This document shows, piece by piece, positions 13,461-20,018 of a stretch of 20,018 bases of DNA (position 1 is its first letter; each line of letters starts with the position of its first letter). The notes beneath the pieces were generated by a model. The model was not told where the DNA came from. It did not search any database and was given only the letters and a program-made list of their open reading frames with translations. This DNA is from a virus. The stretch lies in the IMG/VR virus record IMGVR_UViG_3300044766_000012, positions 1-20,018 of that record. One strand, 5' to 3'. Made by a program: the position numbers and the translations under genes.

Positions 13461-16400
13461 ATGGAAGGGATCACCGCAAGCCCGGCAGGATCTCTTCCAA
13501 GGGACCTGCCGACGTTCCCGGCCGGGTCTATGAAGCGCGACTCTCCTGGGCTGGCCCCTGCCGCCAGCGCCCCCGGCACTCGCCCCTTCTCCATGGAGGG
13601 GATTTCGGGAGACATGTCAGACATGGGAGAGGCTTCTCAGGCCGTCTCGGCTGTTGCTTCCGGCCTTAACCCGTTGGTCCCTTTGATCAGCGGGGTTGCT
13701 GGAGCAGCCGGAGCGGTAGCCGGAATCCCCTGGAGGAAGGGAGCAGAGACGGGTAAGAAGTGGATGGATGCTGTATCCCCCTATCTGTCCATCCCCCTCC
13801 CGAAGACAGAGGCCGCGGACACGCTGGCCACAGTACCGAACGCCATTATGGAAGGTATCAAGAATTACGGGACCGGGAAGAAACTACAATTTGCGTCGAA
13901 GGATTCCTGGGCTCTGAAGTGGTCGGACACTTCTTGGGGGGACCAAGCACTCGCGTATACGGATTCACCCCTGTTCTCCGCGGCTGTAGACACCCTCGGA
14001 GAATTCGACGCATTCGTGACTTTGGCAAACGCCGCGAAGGGCCTCAAAGCAAAAGGAGAGCCCTTTCATCCTGACACTGTTGACCCTCTGATCGCTGAGG
14101 CCGTCTCTACTGCCCCCAAAGATGTTGCTCAGGGGGAAAAGGTCACGGTGCGCGGAGTGGAGTATGAAGTCCGTGGCATAGACGAGAAGGGCGCCTCCCT
14201 GGTTGGGATTGGGGGAGACGCCGGTGTCGCGATGCAGATTCCTCCAGGCGTGAAGTTCAAGGTTGAGTCTGGAGAATCTCTTCGAGTCCCCGAGAGCGCA
14301 GTGAAATACGACGACCTCCCGATGCTCTCGGATGACGCCCTAACCCCCGAAGAAGCTCGGTCCGTGCATCCTGAAGCACAGGTTCCCGACCTGAAGACGG
14401 CGGACAGTGACATCTCGGCAGTAAAGGCCGACATAGCACAGTTCGAAAGAGAGGCGGACGGCCTCCGAAAAACTGGAGCAGAGCCCAGGTCCAATCCTGA
14501 GCTGAAGTTTCTGAACGAAAAGATTCGCCAGAGTAAAGCATCCCTCGACCTGCTCGAAGAGCGCAGAGCTGTGCTGGCCGAGGAGCCAGCTCAGACCGAG
14601 CCTCCGCTCCGACTGCTCGCCAACGAGTCCGGCCAGGCTAAGGTCCTCACCGATGCCGCGGCCGGAGTCCTGAAGGTAACTGGAGAACTCGAAAAAGTGT
14701 TCAGTCCGGCCGGCGTCAGCGAAGAGGCCGGCCTAACTGCCGGCACCATCCGAGAGCGGAACGCAGCCGCTGCCCTCAGCAAGGAAAGGATCGCTTCCAG
14801 GTACGAGAAGGCAGCAGAGTCGTTTGAGGCCCTCTCCGAGGCAGACCACCTGAAGTTCATCGACGCCGTAGAACACGGACAGTCCACCGGGTACACCGCG
14901 GTAGATGCTGTGTTCGCGGACATGCGCCAGGTGCGAGAGCAGCTTTGGGACCGCGTTAGAGACCTCAGCGGCATCGACAGCTTCATCGAGAATTACTTCC
15001 CTCACTTTTGGGAAGACCCGGACGGAGCGGCCAAGGTATTTGGAACACGGCCCCTCGCCGGCCCGGCCTCCTTCCTAAAGGAGAGAACCATACCAACAGT
15101 AGCAGAGGGGTATGCGCTCGGGCTGAAGTTGAAGACCACCAACCCGGTGCGGCTCGAGATCCTCAAGATGCACGAGATGTTGCGATTCATTAAGGGGCAG
15201 GAAATCTTCAACGAAATGCTGGATCGCGGCTCCTTGAAGTTCGTCAAGTTTGGAGACAGGTTCCCGGACGGCTTCGAAAAGATCAACGACAAGATAGCTC
15301 GAGTGGGATTCAAGGGGGAATATTTCGCTCCTACGGATGTCGCTCGGGTCCTGAACAACTACCTGAGCCCCGGACTGGTCGGCAAGAGCGCAATCTTCGA
15401 CGGCCTCAGATCAGTCGGGAACTTCATGAACCAGGTGCAGCTCGGGATGTCTCTGTTCCACATGACGTTCACCACCCTCGACGCGACGATTGGGCGCTTC
15501 TCTTTGGGCTTCCAAGAATTGCTCCGGGGGCAAGCGGCGGACGGGATTAAGCACATCGGTACTGCCGCGGTCCCTGGATGGGCGCCTATCGAAACATTCA
15601 TCAAAGGCAATAGGGCGATGAAGGGAATTATCGCGGCTGACCCCGAGTTCGCCGCCAAGGCGAAGGCCCTGGTTGAGGGCGGGGGCCGAGTAAAGATGGA
15701 CTCCTTCTACAAGAACTCGTCGGTTGAGAAGTTTTGGGACGCTTGGGGGGAGAAACGCCTCCTCGCAGCCGGAGCTCAGGCCATCCCCGCGCTGTTCCAG
15801 ACCCTCGCGAAGCCGATGATGGAACGCTGGGTCCCGGCGATGAAGCTCGGGATGTTCATGGACATGATGGAGAGCCAGAACAAGCTCTGGACGAAGCACG
15901 GCGTTGAGCCGACCATAGAGCTGCGCCGGAAAGCCTACGGGCTGATGGTCGATGCGGTCGATGACCGAATGGGCCAGATGACATATGACAACCTGTTCTG
16001 GTACAAGACGCTCAAAGATGCCGCGATGGTTTTGACACGCTCGCTCGGATGGAACATCGGAACACTCCGGCACATCCTGGGGGGCGCGAAAGATATTCTC
16101 GACATCAAGGCAGACAAGACCGGGATCAATATCTCTGCGAGAACGGCCTACCTGGTCGGGCTTCCCTCGATCATCGCTGTGTACGGGGCCATGTACATGT
16201 ACATGAGAACCGGGGAAGGGCCGAAAGACCTCAAGGACATGTACTTCCCACGCACCGGGAAGAAGACCCCGGACGGACGGGACGAACGCATCTCCCTCCC
16301 CTCGTATGTCAAGGACGTATACGCCTACAAGGAGCAGACGATCACCACCTTGGGGCATAAGATTCACCCGCTAATTTCCATGTTGATCCAAATGTTCGAG

Positions 16401-17006
16401 GACAAAGACTACTACGGAGTCATGATCCGCAATCCGGACGATCCGATTGTGAAGCAGCTCGCCGACGTAGCGCGGAATGTGGCGAAGAACTTCGTTCCTT
16501 TCTCCGTCACTGGTTTGATGAAGCGCAGAGAATCCGGGGCTACCCCCGGCGAGCAGATCGAGGCGTTCTTCGGTCTGATGCCGGCGCCCAAGGGCCTGAC
16601 GCAGACTCCAGCTGAGAAGCTCACCGACGTAGTGGCCGCAAAGCACCGAGAAGGAGGCCCGATCACTCGGGAGGAGTTCCTTCACGGGCAACTCAAGAGC
16701 GATTTGATGCACGGGATCGCGAACAATACTTCAGACACCGCTGACCTGATTAACTCGGCGATGGAACAGGGAATCCAGGGAGGAGAGCTCCTAAACATTA
16801 TCCGGAACTCCAACAAGCCACACATGACTGTCGCGCTGATCAAGGCTACGCCGAGAGAGGCGATGCAGGTGTGGAAAGTAGCGAACCCTGAAGAGCGCGT
16901 CGAACTATACCCGGTCATCATTCGAAAGCTGGTGTCCAACAAGGCACTGACCCCGGAGGATCGACTGATGTACATGCAGCAACTCCAAGACGGGAGGGAG
17001 CAGTGA
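13461..17006 (+). CDS. Large internal virion protein D (T7 gp16-like), no transglycosylase domain seen
   Basis: The ATG at 13461 follows the previous TAA by 1 nt with little ribosome binding site; an in-frame ATG at 13593 (Met45) is an alternative. The 1181-residue protein has a Gly/Ala hydrophobic stretch at 62-90 and a charged central region with coiled-coil character. From about residue 510 a block, ENYFPHFWEDPDGA, with TNPVRLEILKMHEMLRFIKG, resembles the large polyvalent protein-associated domains of phage ejection proteins (LPD38-type, from memory). A hydrophobic segment lies near 893-915 (VGLPSIIAVYGAMYMYM). T7 gp16 begins with a lytic transglycosylase domain; I see no such motif here. 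It probably forms the channel during DNA entry. A lysozyme gene overlaps its stop codon. Confidence 0.87.
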   Translation: MEGITASPAGSLPRDLPTFPAGSMKRDSPGLAPAASAPGTRPFSMEGISGDMSDMGEASQAVSAVASGLNPLVPLISGVAGAAGAVAGIPWRKGAETGKKWMDAVSPYLSIPLPKTEAADTLATVPNAIMEGIKNYGTGKKLQFASKDSWALKWSDTSWGDQALAYTDSPLFSAAVDTLGEFDAFVTLANAAKGLKAKGEPFHPDTVDPLIAEAVSTAPKDVAQGEKVTVRGVEYEVRGIDEKGASLVGIGGDAGVAMQIPPGVKFKVESGESLRVPESAVKYDDLPMLSDDALTPEEARSVHPEAQVPDLKTADSDISAVKADIAQFEREADGLRKTGAEPRSNPELKFLNEKIRQSKASLDLLEERRAVLAEEPAQTEPPLRLLANESGQAKVLTDAAAGVLKVTGELEKVFSPAGVSEEAGLTAGTIRERNAAAALSKERIASRYEKAAESFEALSEADHLKFIDAVEHGQSTGYTAVDAVFADMRQVREQLWDRVRDLSGIDSFIENYFPHFWEDPDGAAKVFGTRPLAGPASFLKERTIPTVAEGYALGLKLKTTNPVRLEILKMHEMLRFIKGQEIFNEMLDRGSLKFVKFGDRFPDGFEKINDKIARVGFKGEYFAPTDVARVLNNYLSPGLVGKSAIFDGLRSVGNFMNQVQLGMSLFHMTFTTLDATIGRFSLGFQELLRGQAADGIKHIGTAAVPGWAPIETFIKGNRAMKGIIAADPEFAAKAKALVEGGGRVKMDSFYKNSSVEKFWDAWGEKRLLAAGAQAIPALFQTLAKPMMERWVPAMKLGMFMDMMESQNKLWTKHGVEPTIELRRKAYGLMVDAVDDRMGQMTYDNLFWYKTLKDAAMVLTRSLGWNIGTLRHILGGAKDILDIKADKTGINISARTAYLVGLPSIIAVYGAMYMYMRTGEGPKDLKDMYFPRTGKKTPDGRDERISLPSYVKDVYAYKEQTITTLGHKIHPLISMLIQMFEDKDYYGVMIRNPDDPIVKQLADVARNVAKNFVPFSVTGLMKRRESGATPGEQIEAFFGLMPAPKGLTQTPAEKLTDVVAAKHREGGPITREEFLHGQLKSDLMHGIANNTSDTADLINSAMEQGIQGGELLNIIRNSNKPHMTVALIKATPREAMQVWKVANPEERVELYPVIIRKLVSNKALTPEDRLMYMQQLQDGREQ

Positions 17007-17434
17007 ATAAAGACGTAGTAATAGCACAGCTCCAACTGGACGAGGGGTTCTCTGCGGAGTCCTTTTGGGACAACGAACAGTGGACCTTCGGGTACGGCTG
17101 CAAGGCCCCCGGCCCCGGAGCGCGCATCACGAAAGAACAGGCGACTGTGCTCCTGGACAAACGAGCGCAGTACGCCATCGACGATTTCTATGACATCTAC
17201 GCCGGGTGCGTGATGACAGAAGTTCGAGAGCACGCACTGGTGAACATGTGCTTCAACCTCGGAGAAACAAAGCTGAGGAAGTTCAAGAAAATGAACGCGG
17301 CCGTCCGGTCCGGGAATTGGGAGAAGGCCGCTGCCGAAGCAAAGGATAGCGCCTGGTATACAGAGCTCTCCATCCCTGACAACGGGCAGGAGGAACGCGC
17401 CGAGCGCATCGTCCGAGAGCTCAGAGAGGGGTAA
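17003..17434 (+). CDS. GH24 (T4-type) lysozyme, endolysin candidate
   Basis: GTG 17003 overlaps the preceding TGA by 4 nt, with GGGAGGGAG upstream. The 143-residue protein carries the GH24 signature: LDEGF with Glu14, Asp23 in SFWDNEQ, then W-T-F-G-Y-G-C with Thr28, matching the T4 lysozyme Glu11-Asp20-Thr26 triad in order and near spacing. It should cleave the N-acetylmuramic acid to N-acetylglucosamine bond of peptidoglycan. The second half has the usual helical pattern (HALVNMCFNLGETKLRKFKKMNAAV, NWEKAAAEAKDSAWY). No signal peptide or anchor is visible, so release to the wall would need a holin. The coupling to the gp16-like gene raises a virion-associated role as an alternative. Confidence 0.92.
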   Translation: MNKDVVIAQLQLDEGFSAESFWDNEQWTFGYGCKAPGPGARITKEQATVLLDKRAQYAIDDFYDIYAGCVMTEVREHALVNMCFNLGETKLRKFKKMNAAVRSGNWEKAAAEAKDSAWYTELSIPDNGQEERAERIVRELREG

Positions 17435-17437
17435 TGG

Positions 17438-17737
17438 ATGGCACTCAAACCGAGAGACATTCAGTTTATCCGTTCCCTCCCTGGTCTTTCGGGCGGCGGG
17501 GGCGGCGGATCGCCGGGGCAAGACGGGACTGACGGGGCCGACGGTAAGACGATCCTCAACGGTTCCGGCACTCCGTCCGATCTCCTCGGAGTAGACGGAG
17601 ACTTCTACATAAACACGGCGAACCACAATATGTACGGGCCGAAGACGGGAGGGGCCTGGGGAAGCCCGACCTCTCTCGTCGGTCCACCTGGAGAAGTTCC
17701 AGCAGAAATTGATTGCGGGCGCGCCTCCAACCCTTAA
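17438..17737 (+). CDS. Collagen-like short tail fibre protein (99 aa)
   Basis: The ATG at 17438 lies 4 nt after the lysozyme stop codon, with GAGAGGGG upstream. A helical N-terminus (KPRDIQFIRSLPG) is followed by a poly-Gly run and short G-x-y triplets (GQDGTDGADG). After that comes a segment typical of phage fibres: TILNGSGTPSDLLGVDGDFYIN, then MYGPKTGGAWGSPTSLVGPPGE. The ending EIDCGRASNP resembles the 'IDGG-x-A' endings of many tail proteins. The protein likely trimerises and lies at the fibre or tail tip. It is short compared with full fibres, so it may be an adaptor or a trimmed fibre. Confidence 0.78.
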   Translation: MALKPRDIQFIRSLPGLSGGGGGGSPGQDGTDGADGKTILNGSGTPSDLLGVDGDFYINTANHNMYGPKTGGAWGSPTSLVGPPGEVPAEIDCGRASNP

Positions 17738-17759
17738 TCCACCATGAAGGAGATAGACC

Positions 17760-18548
17760 TTGGCGACAACGATTCAGATCAGGAGAGACACTTCCGTAAA
17801 TTGGGGCTCAGTCAATCCGACTCCCGCTGCCGGTGAACTCTGTTTCGACACCACCACAAAACACTGGAAGATCGGCGACGGCGTGACGGCGTATGCGTCA
17901 CTGCCTGACCGCGGACTGCTCCCTCTGTCCAGCGCAGCGAACGATGTCATTGTCGGAGACAGCACCACAGGGAACTGGCTGAAGAAGACCATCGCTGAGT
18001 TCAAGACGATTCTCGGGCTCGGCTCCGCGGCCTACACCGCTTCCGGGGACTACGCAGTCACAGCAAAAGGTGTGACCAACGGAGATTCGCACGACCACTC
18101 TGGCGGCGACGGAGCGCAGATCGACCACGGGGGGCTCGCTGGCCTGTCCGATGATGACCACACTCAGTACATCAAGCACGCACTCGCGACAGCTGAGAAC
18201 GATTTCCTCGTAGCTTCTGGCGCCGGAGCGTTCGTCAAGAAGACCCTCGCTGAGACCCGGACCATCCTCGGCATCGCTGCGACAGTGGGCGGGAACGTCC
18301 CGGCTTCGGTTGCCGCCGACGATATGCTGTTCGGCGATTCCACTACCGGAAACTGGCTGAAGAAAACGCTGGCGCAAGCCAAGACTACCCTCGGCCTCAG
18401 CGGAACGGTGGGCGGGAACATCGCGGCGTCTACAGCTGCTAACGATTTCCTTGTCGGAGACGGCACTACCGGGAACTGGATGAAGAAAACCCTCGCGGAA
18501 ATCCGCGTGATCCTCAGCCTTGATTCGATTGACGGAGGGGGCGCTTAA
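17760..18548 (+). CDS. Fibre-like protein A with Mtd-type N-terminal domain and four repeats
   Basis: The start is TTG 17760, with AAGGAG at 17747-17752 (7 nt spacing). The first 50 residues (MATTIQIRRDTSVNWGS, NPTPAAGELCFD, HWKIGDGVTAYASLP) match the N-terminal domain named after the Bordetella phage major tropism determinant, found on many fibre proteins. Four modules of about 30 residues follow (57-87, 144-172, 183-213, 224-254), each reading roughly A-x-D-F-L-V-G-D-x-x-T-G-N-W-L-K-K-T-L-A. Between the first two lies a Gly/His/Asp-rich block with GLSDDDHTQY. It ends DSIDGGGA. No receptor-binding domain is apparent, so it may be a shaft or adaptor. It overlaps gene B by one base (TAATG). 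Confidence 0.85.
   Translation: MATTIQIRRDTSVNWGSVNPTPAAGELCFDTTTKHWKIGDGVTAYASLPDRGLLPLSSAANDVIVGDSTTGNWLKKTIAEFKTILGLGSAAYTASGDYAVTAKGVTNGDSHDHSGGDGAQIDHGGLAGLSDDDHTQYIKHALATAENDFLVASGAGAFVKKTLAETRTILGIAATVGGNVPASVAADDMLFGDSTTGNWLKKTLAQAKTTLGLSGTVGGNIAASTAANDFLVGDGTTGNWMKKTLAEIRVILSLDSIDGGGA
17928..18521 (+). repeat. Four protein-level modules in fibre A
   Basis: Modules at 17928-18020, 18189-18275, 18306-18398 and 18429-18521 share a common pattern ending in KKT-[IL]-A followed by an I/T-L-[GS] segment. Modules 1, 3 and 4 carry GDxTTGNW, module 2 carries ASGAGAF. Related modules recur in fibre B. Confidence 0.78.
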
Positions 18549-19123
18549 TGTCCACGACCATCCAAGTGAGGCGAGCAACAGGAGCCGCTTGGACCGCAGC
18601 GAATCCGACACTCGCGGAAGGTGAAATTGGGCTGAACCTCACGACCGGGACCTTCAAGATCGGAGATGGCGTCACCGCCTGGGCTTCTCTTGCGTACCAG
18701 GGCGGGGGAGTCACAGACCATGGAGCTCTCACCGGCCTGGCAGACGATGACCACCCGCAGTACATCAAGCACTCCCTCGCCACGGCCGCCAGCGACTTCC
18801 TTGTCGCTTCGGGAGTCGGGGCGTTCGTTAAGAAGACTCTCGCAGAGGTAAAGACGATTCTCGGTCTCGGAACTGCGGCCTATACCGCGTCAACGGACTA
18901 TGCTGCGGCGGCCAAGGGAGTGACTAACGGCGACTCACATGACCACGCTGGCGGGGACGGAGCTCAAGTAGATCATGGTGGGCTCGGCGGCCTCGGAGAC
19001 GATGATCACACGCAGTACACCAGACATGCCCTCGCCACCGCTGCTAACGATTTTCTCGTGGCGTCTGGTTCGGGAACATTCGTAAAGAAGACGCTGGCGC
19101 AAACGCAAGCCATCCTCGGAGCT
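18015..19123 (+). repeat. 87-residue block shared by fibre genes A and B
   Basis: Bases 18015-18275 (gene A) and 18863-19123 (gene B) encode equivalent 87-residue blocks, about 70 positions identical by hand count. The feature spans both copies and the DNA between them. The two copies differ widely at third codon positions: in GVTNGDSHDH six of ten codons differ without changing the residue. Confidence 0.85.
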
Positions 19124-19573
19124 TTAATCGGGACGCGAGTGACGCTCGGTGGGGATCAAACCTCTAACGCGGCCTACTCCACTACAAAATCAGACTGCGC
19201 GGGGTTGTCATTCGCGTGTGACGCCAACTCGACCTACATCTTCGAAGGTGTATTGATCGTGACTACCTCTAACACAGCCGAGGGCATCTGGATCTCTGCT
19301 ACCGGACCTGCCTCGTCTATACACGGAGGAGTCTCATCAATTCCTTACTCCACGGCAGGGTCCAATATAGCTAACCCGTGGAACGCAGATGATGTCGGCC
19401 TTCCCTCCTCCGCTTTGCCATTTACTGAAGGAAACATAGTCCATATTCGCGGATATGTAAAAACTGCAGCGTCTTCTGGAAATTGGCAACTTCGGTTCGC
19501 CATGGAGGTGGCCGGGGCGTATAGCGTCACAATAAGGGCCGGATCTACCATCAACTATCAAAAGGTTGCATAA
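18548..19573 (+). CDS. Fibre protein B, paralogue of A with C-terminal receptor-binding-like domain
   Basis: The ATG shares a base with the preceding TAA. The 341 residues begin with the same Mtd-type domain (TTIQVRRATGAAW, KIGDGVTAWASLAY), then two FLVASG...VKKTLA modules and two 'DDDHxQY' blocks (66-72 and 151-157). From about residue 196 a different domain begins (VTLGGDQTSNAAY, TYIFEGVLIVTTSNTAEGIW, NWQLRFAMEVAG, VTIRAGSTINY), which looks like a jelly-roll-type domain of the sort that ends short phage fibres. It is the best candidate for the receptor-binding protein. Mtd in BPP-1 is diversified by a retroelement; I see no reverse transcriptase or template repeat here. Confidence 0.87.
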   Translation: MSTTIQVRRATGAAWTAANPTLAEGEIGLNLTTGTFKIGDGVTAWASLAYQGGGVTDHGALTGLADDDHPQYIKHSLATAASDFLVASGVGAFVKKTLAEVKTILGLGTAAYTASTDYAAAAKGVTNGDSHDHAGGDGAQVDHGGLGGLGDDDHTQYTRHALATAANDFLVASGSGTFVKKTLAQTQAILGALIGTRVTLGGDQTSNAAYSTTKSDCAGLSFACDANSTYIFEGVLIVTTSNTAEGIWISATGPASSIHGGVSSIPYSTAGSNIANPWNADDVGLPSSALPFTEGNIVHIRGYVKTAASSGNWQLRFAMEVAGAYSVTIRAGSTINYQKVA

Positions 19574-19598
19574 AAATCATCAGACGTAAGGAGCAAAG

Positions 19599-19889
19599 GT
19601 GACAAACATGACACAAGAAGAAGTTGCGATGGTAGTCACGGACGCCATCCGAGCGGTATTGTCAGACCCGGCGCTCCACTGCCGGTACAAGTTCGAGCCA
19701 GAGAAGCATGAAGCTGAACACGATGCTCTCCGCAAGTTCATCAAGGTTGTCGGAAGAATCGAAGACATCAAGTGGGGAGTCCTCCAGAAACTTATCTTGA
19801 TCGTAGTGACCGGAGCCTTCGCCCTGATGATTTACGGCGGGATCATGAAACTCCAAATCTTCGGCGGATTTGGTTGGCCGGGGAGGTAA
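19599..19889 (+). CDS. Single-span membrane protein, holin candidate (96 aa)
   Basis: GTG 19599 is preferred because TAAGGAG at 19587-19593 is 5 nt upstream; the in-frame ATG at 19608 is 14 nt away. The 96-residue protein has a polar, helical N-terminal 60 residues, with FEPEKHEAEHDAL typical of a small phage family that I know only by pattern. One hydrophobic helix lies at about 61-81 (VLQKLILIVVTGAFALMIYG), followed by a short Gly/aromatic tail. Its place directly after the fibre genes matches the T7 gene 17.5 holin. The layout (amphipathic N-terminus, one C-terminal span) also resembles XhlA-type proteins. Function is inferred. Confidence 0.72.
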   Translation: MTNMTQEEVAMVVTDAIRAVLSDPALHCRYKFEPEKHEAEHDALRKFIKVVGRIEDIKWGVLQKLILIVVTGAFALMIYGGIMKLQIFGGFGWPGR

Positions 19890-19892
19890 ATC

Positions 19893-20018
19893 ATGCACGA
19901 CAAAATGCTCGACCTCGTGATCCATGTAGATGGAGGGGGGGTGGGACCAGTGGTGATCGCAGTAGCACTGGTAATAATCTTCGCGGCTGTTGTCGTTTTC
20001 GTCATGAAACACAAATAA
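19893..20018 (+). CDS. Very small single-span membrane protein (41 aa)
   Basis: The ATG at 19893 follows GGAGGT with 5 nt spacing and 3 nt after the previous stop codon. The 41-residue product is a short polar N-terminus (MHDKMLDLVIHVDGGG), a hydrophobic helix at about 18-38 (VGPVVIAVALVIIFAAVVVF), and a basic end MKHK. It would sit as a one-pass inner-membrane protein. Paired with the preceding membrane gene it could be a holin/antiholin partner or a lysis accessory protein. The TAA coincides with the last base of the window, so the next gene (terminase in T7 order) is not seen. Confidence 0.6.
   Translation: MHDKMLDLVIHVDGGGVGPVVIAVALVIIFAAVVVFVMKHK

Noticed and set aside
18548-19573. Diversity-generating retroelement suggested by the Mtd-type domains
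   Set aside because: Only the N-terminal domain is Mtd-like. The C-terminus is not a C-type-lectin fold by pattern, and no reverse transcriptase or template repeat occurs in the window.

Overview
The window looks like the late (virion) half of a lytic T7-type podovirus genome, read entirely on the + strand. The evidence is gene order and recognisable proteins: small orphan genes, portal, scaffold, major capsid protein, terminator, decoration-like protein, tail tubular A, tail tubular B, four internal/ejection proteins in the order of T7 13-14-15-16, a lysozyme, fibre genes, and two small membrane proteins where T7 has its holin. No integrase, host-type gene, tRNA or CRISPR array is visible. 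RNA polymerase, terminase and DNA replication genes are not in the window. The host cannot be named; a Gram-negative bacterium is an inference from the T7-like ejection apparatus.

Layout. 1-1243: the end of an upstream gene, then a tightly overlapping cassette of small genes (84-residue unknown, zinc-ribbon protein, one-helix membrane protein, an HNH homing-endonuclease remnant) ending in a free-standing TSCPD domain of the kind found at the C-terminus of ribonucleotide reductases. 1244-1417: non-coding, several DNA dyads and a strong intrinsic terminator. 1418-5298: head module. 5299-5482: non-coding, a folded RNA segment and a second strong terminator at the position of T7 T-phi. 5483-6619: modular, decoration-like protein with a 27-nt triplicated linker. 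6631-10478: tail tube/nozzle. 10492-17006: ejection proteins, preceded by a short leader ORF. 17003-17434: GH24 lysozyme. 17438-19573: a collagen-like mini-fibre and two paralogous fibre proteins with Mtd-type N-termini and shared repeats. 19599-20018: two small single-span membrane proteins, holin candidates; the second stops exactly at the window end.

How it works together. Portal, scaffold and capsid protein build the procapsid. Tail tubular A and B close the portal and form the nozzle carrying the fibres. The four internal proteins would be ejected to extend the channel into the cell. The lysozyme and small membrane proteins are candidates for lysis. Genes are packed with overlaps of 1-19 nt or short gaps, usually with a purine-rich ribosome binding site, and several start at GTG or TTG. 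The two terminators would give stepped transcript levels, with the head genes ending at the one behind the capsid gene, unless read-through occurs.

Most interesting: the free-standing RNR TSCPD domain abutting a truncated HNH gene, the decoration-like protein, the duplicated fibre locus, and the leader ORF with RNA structure in front of the gp13-like gene.
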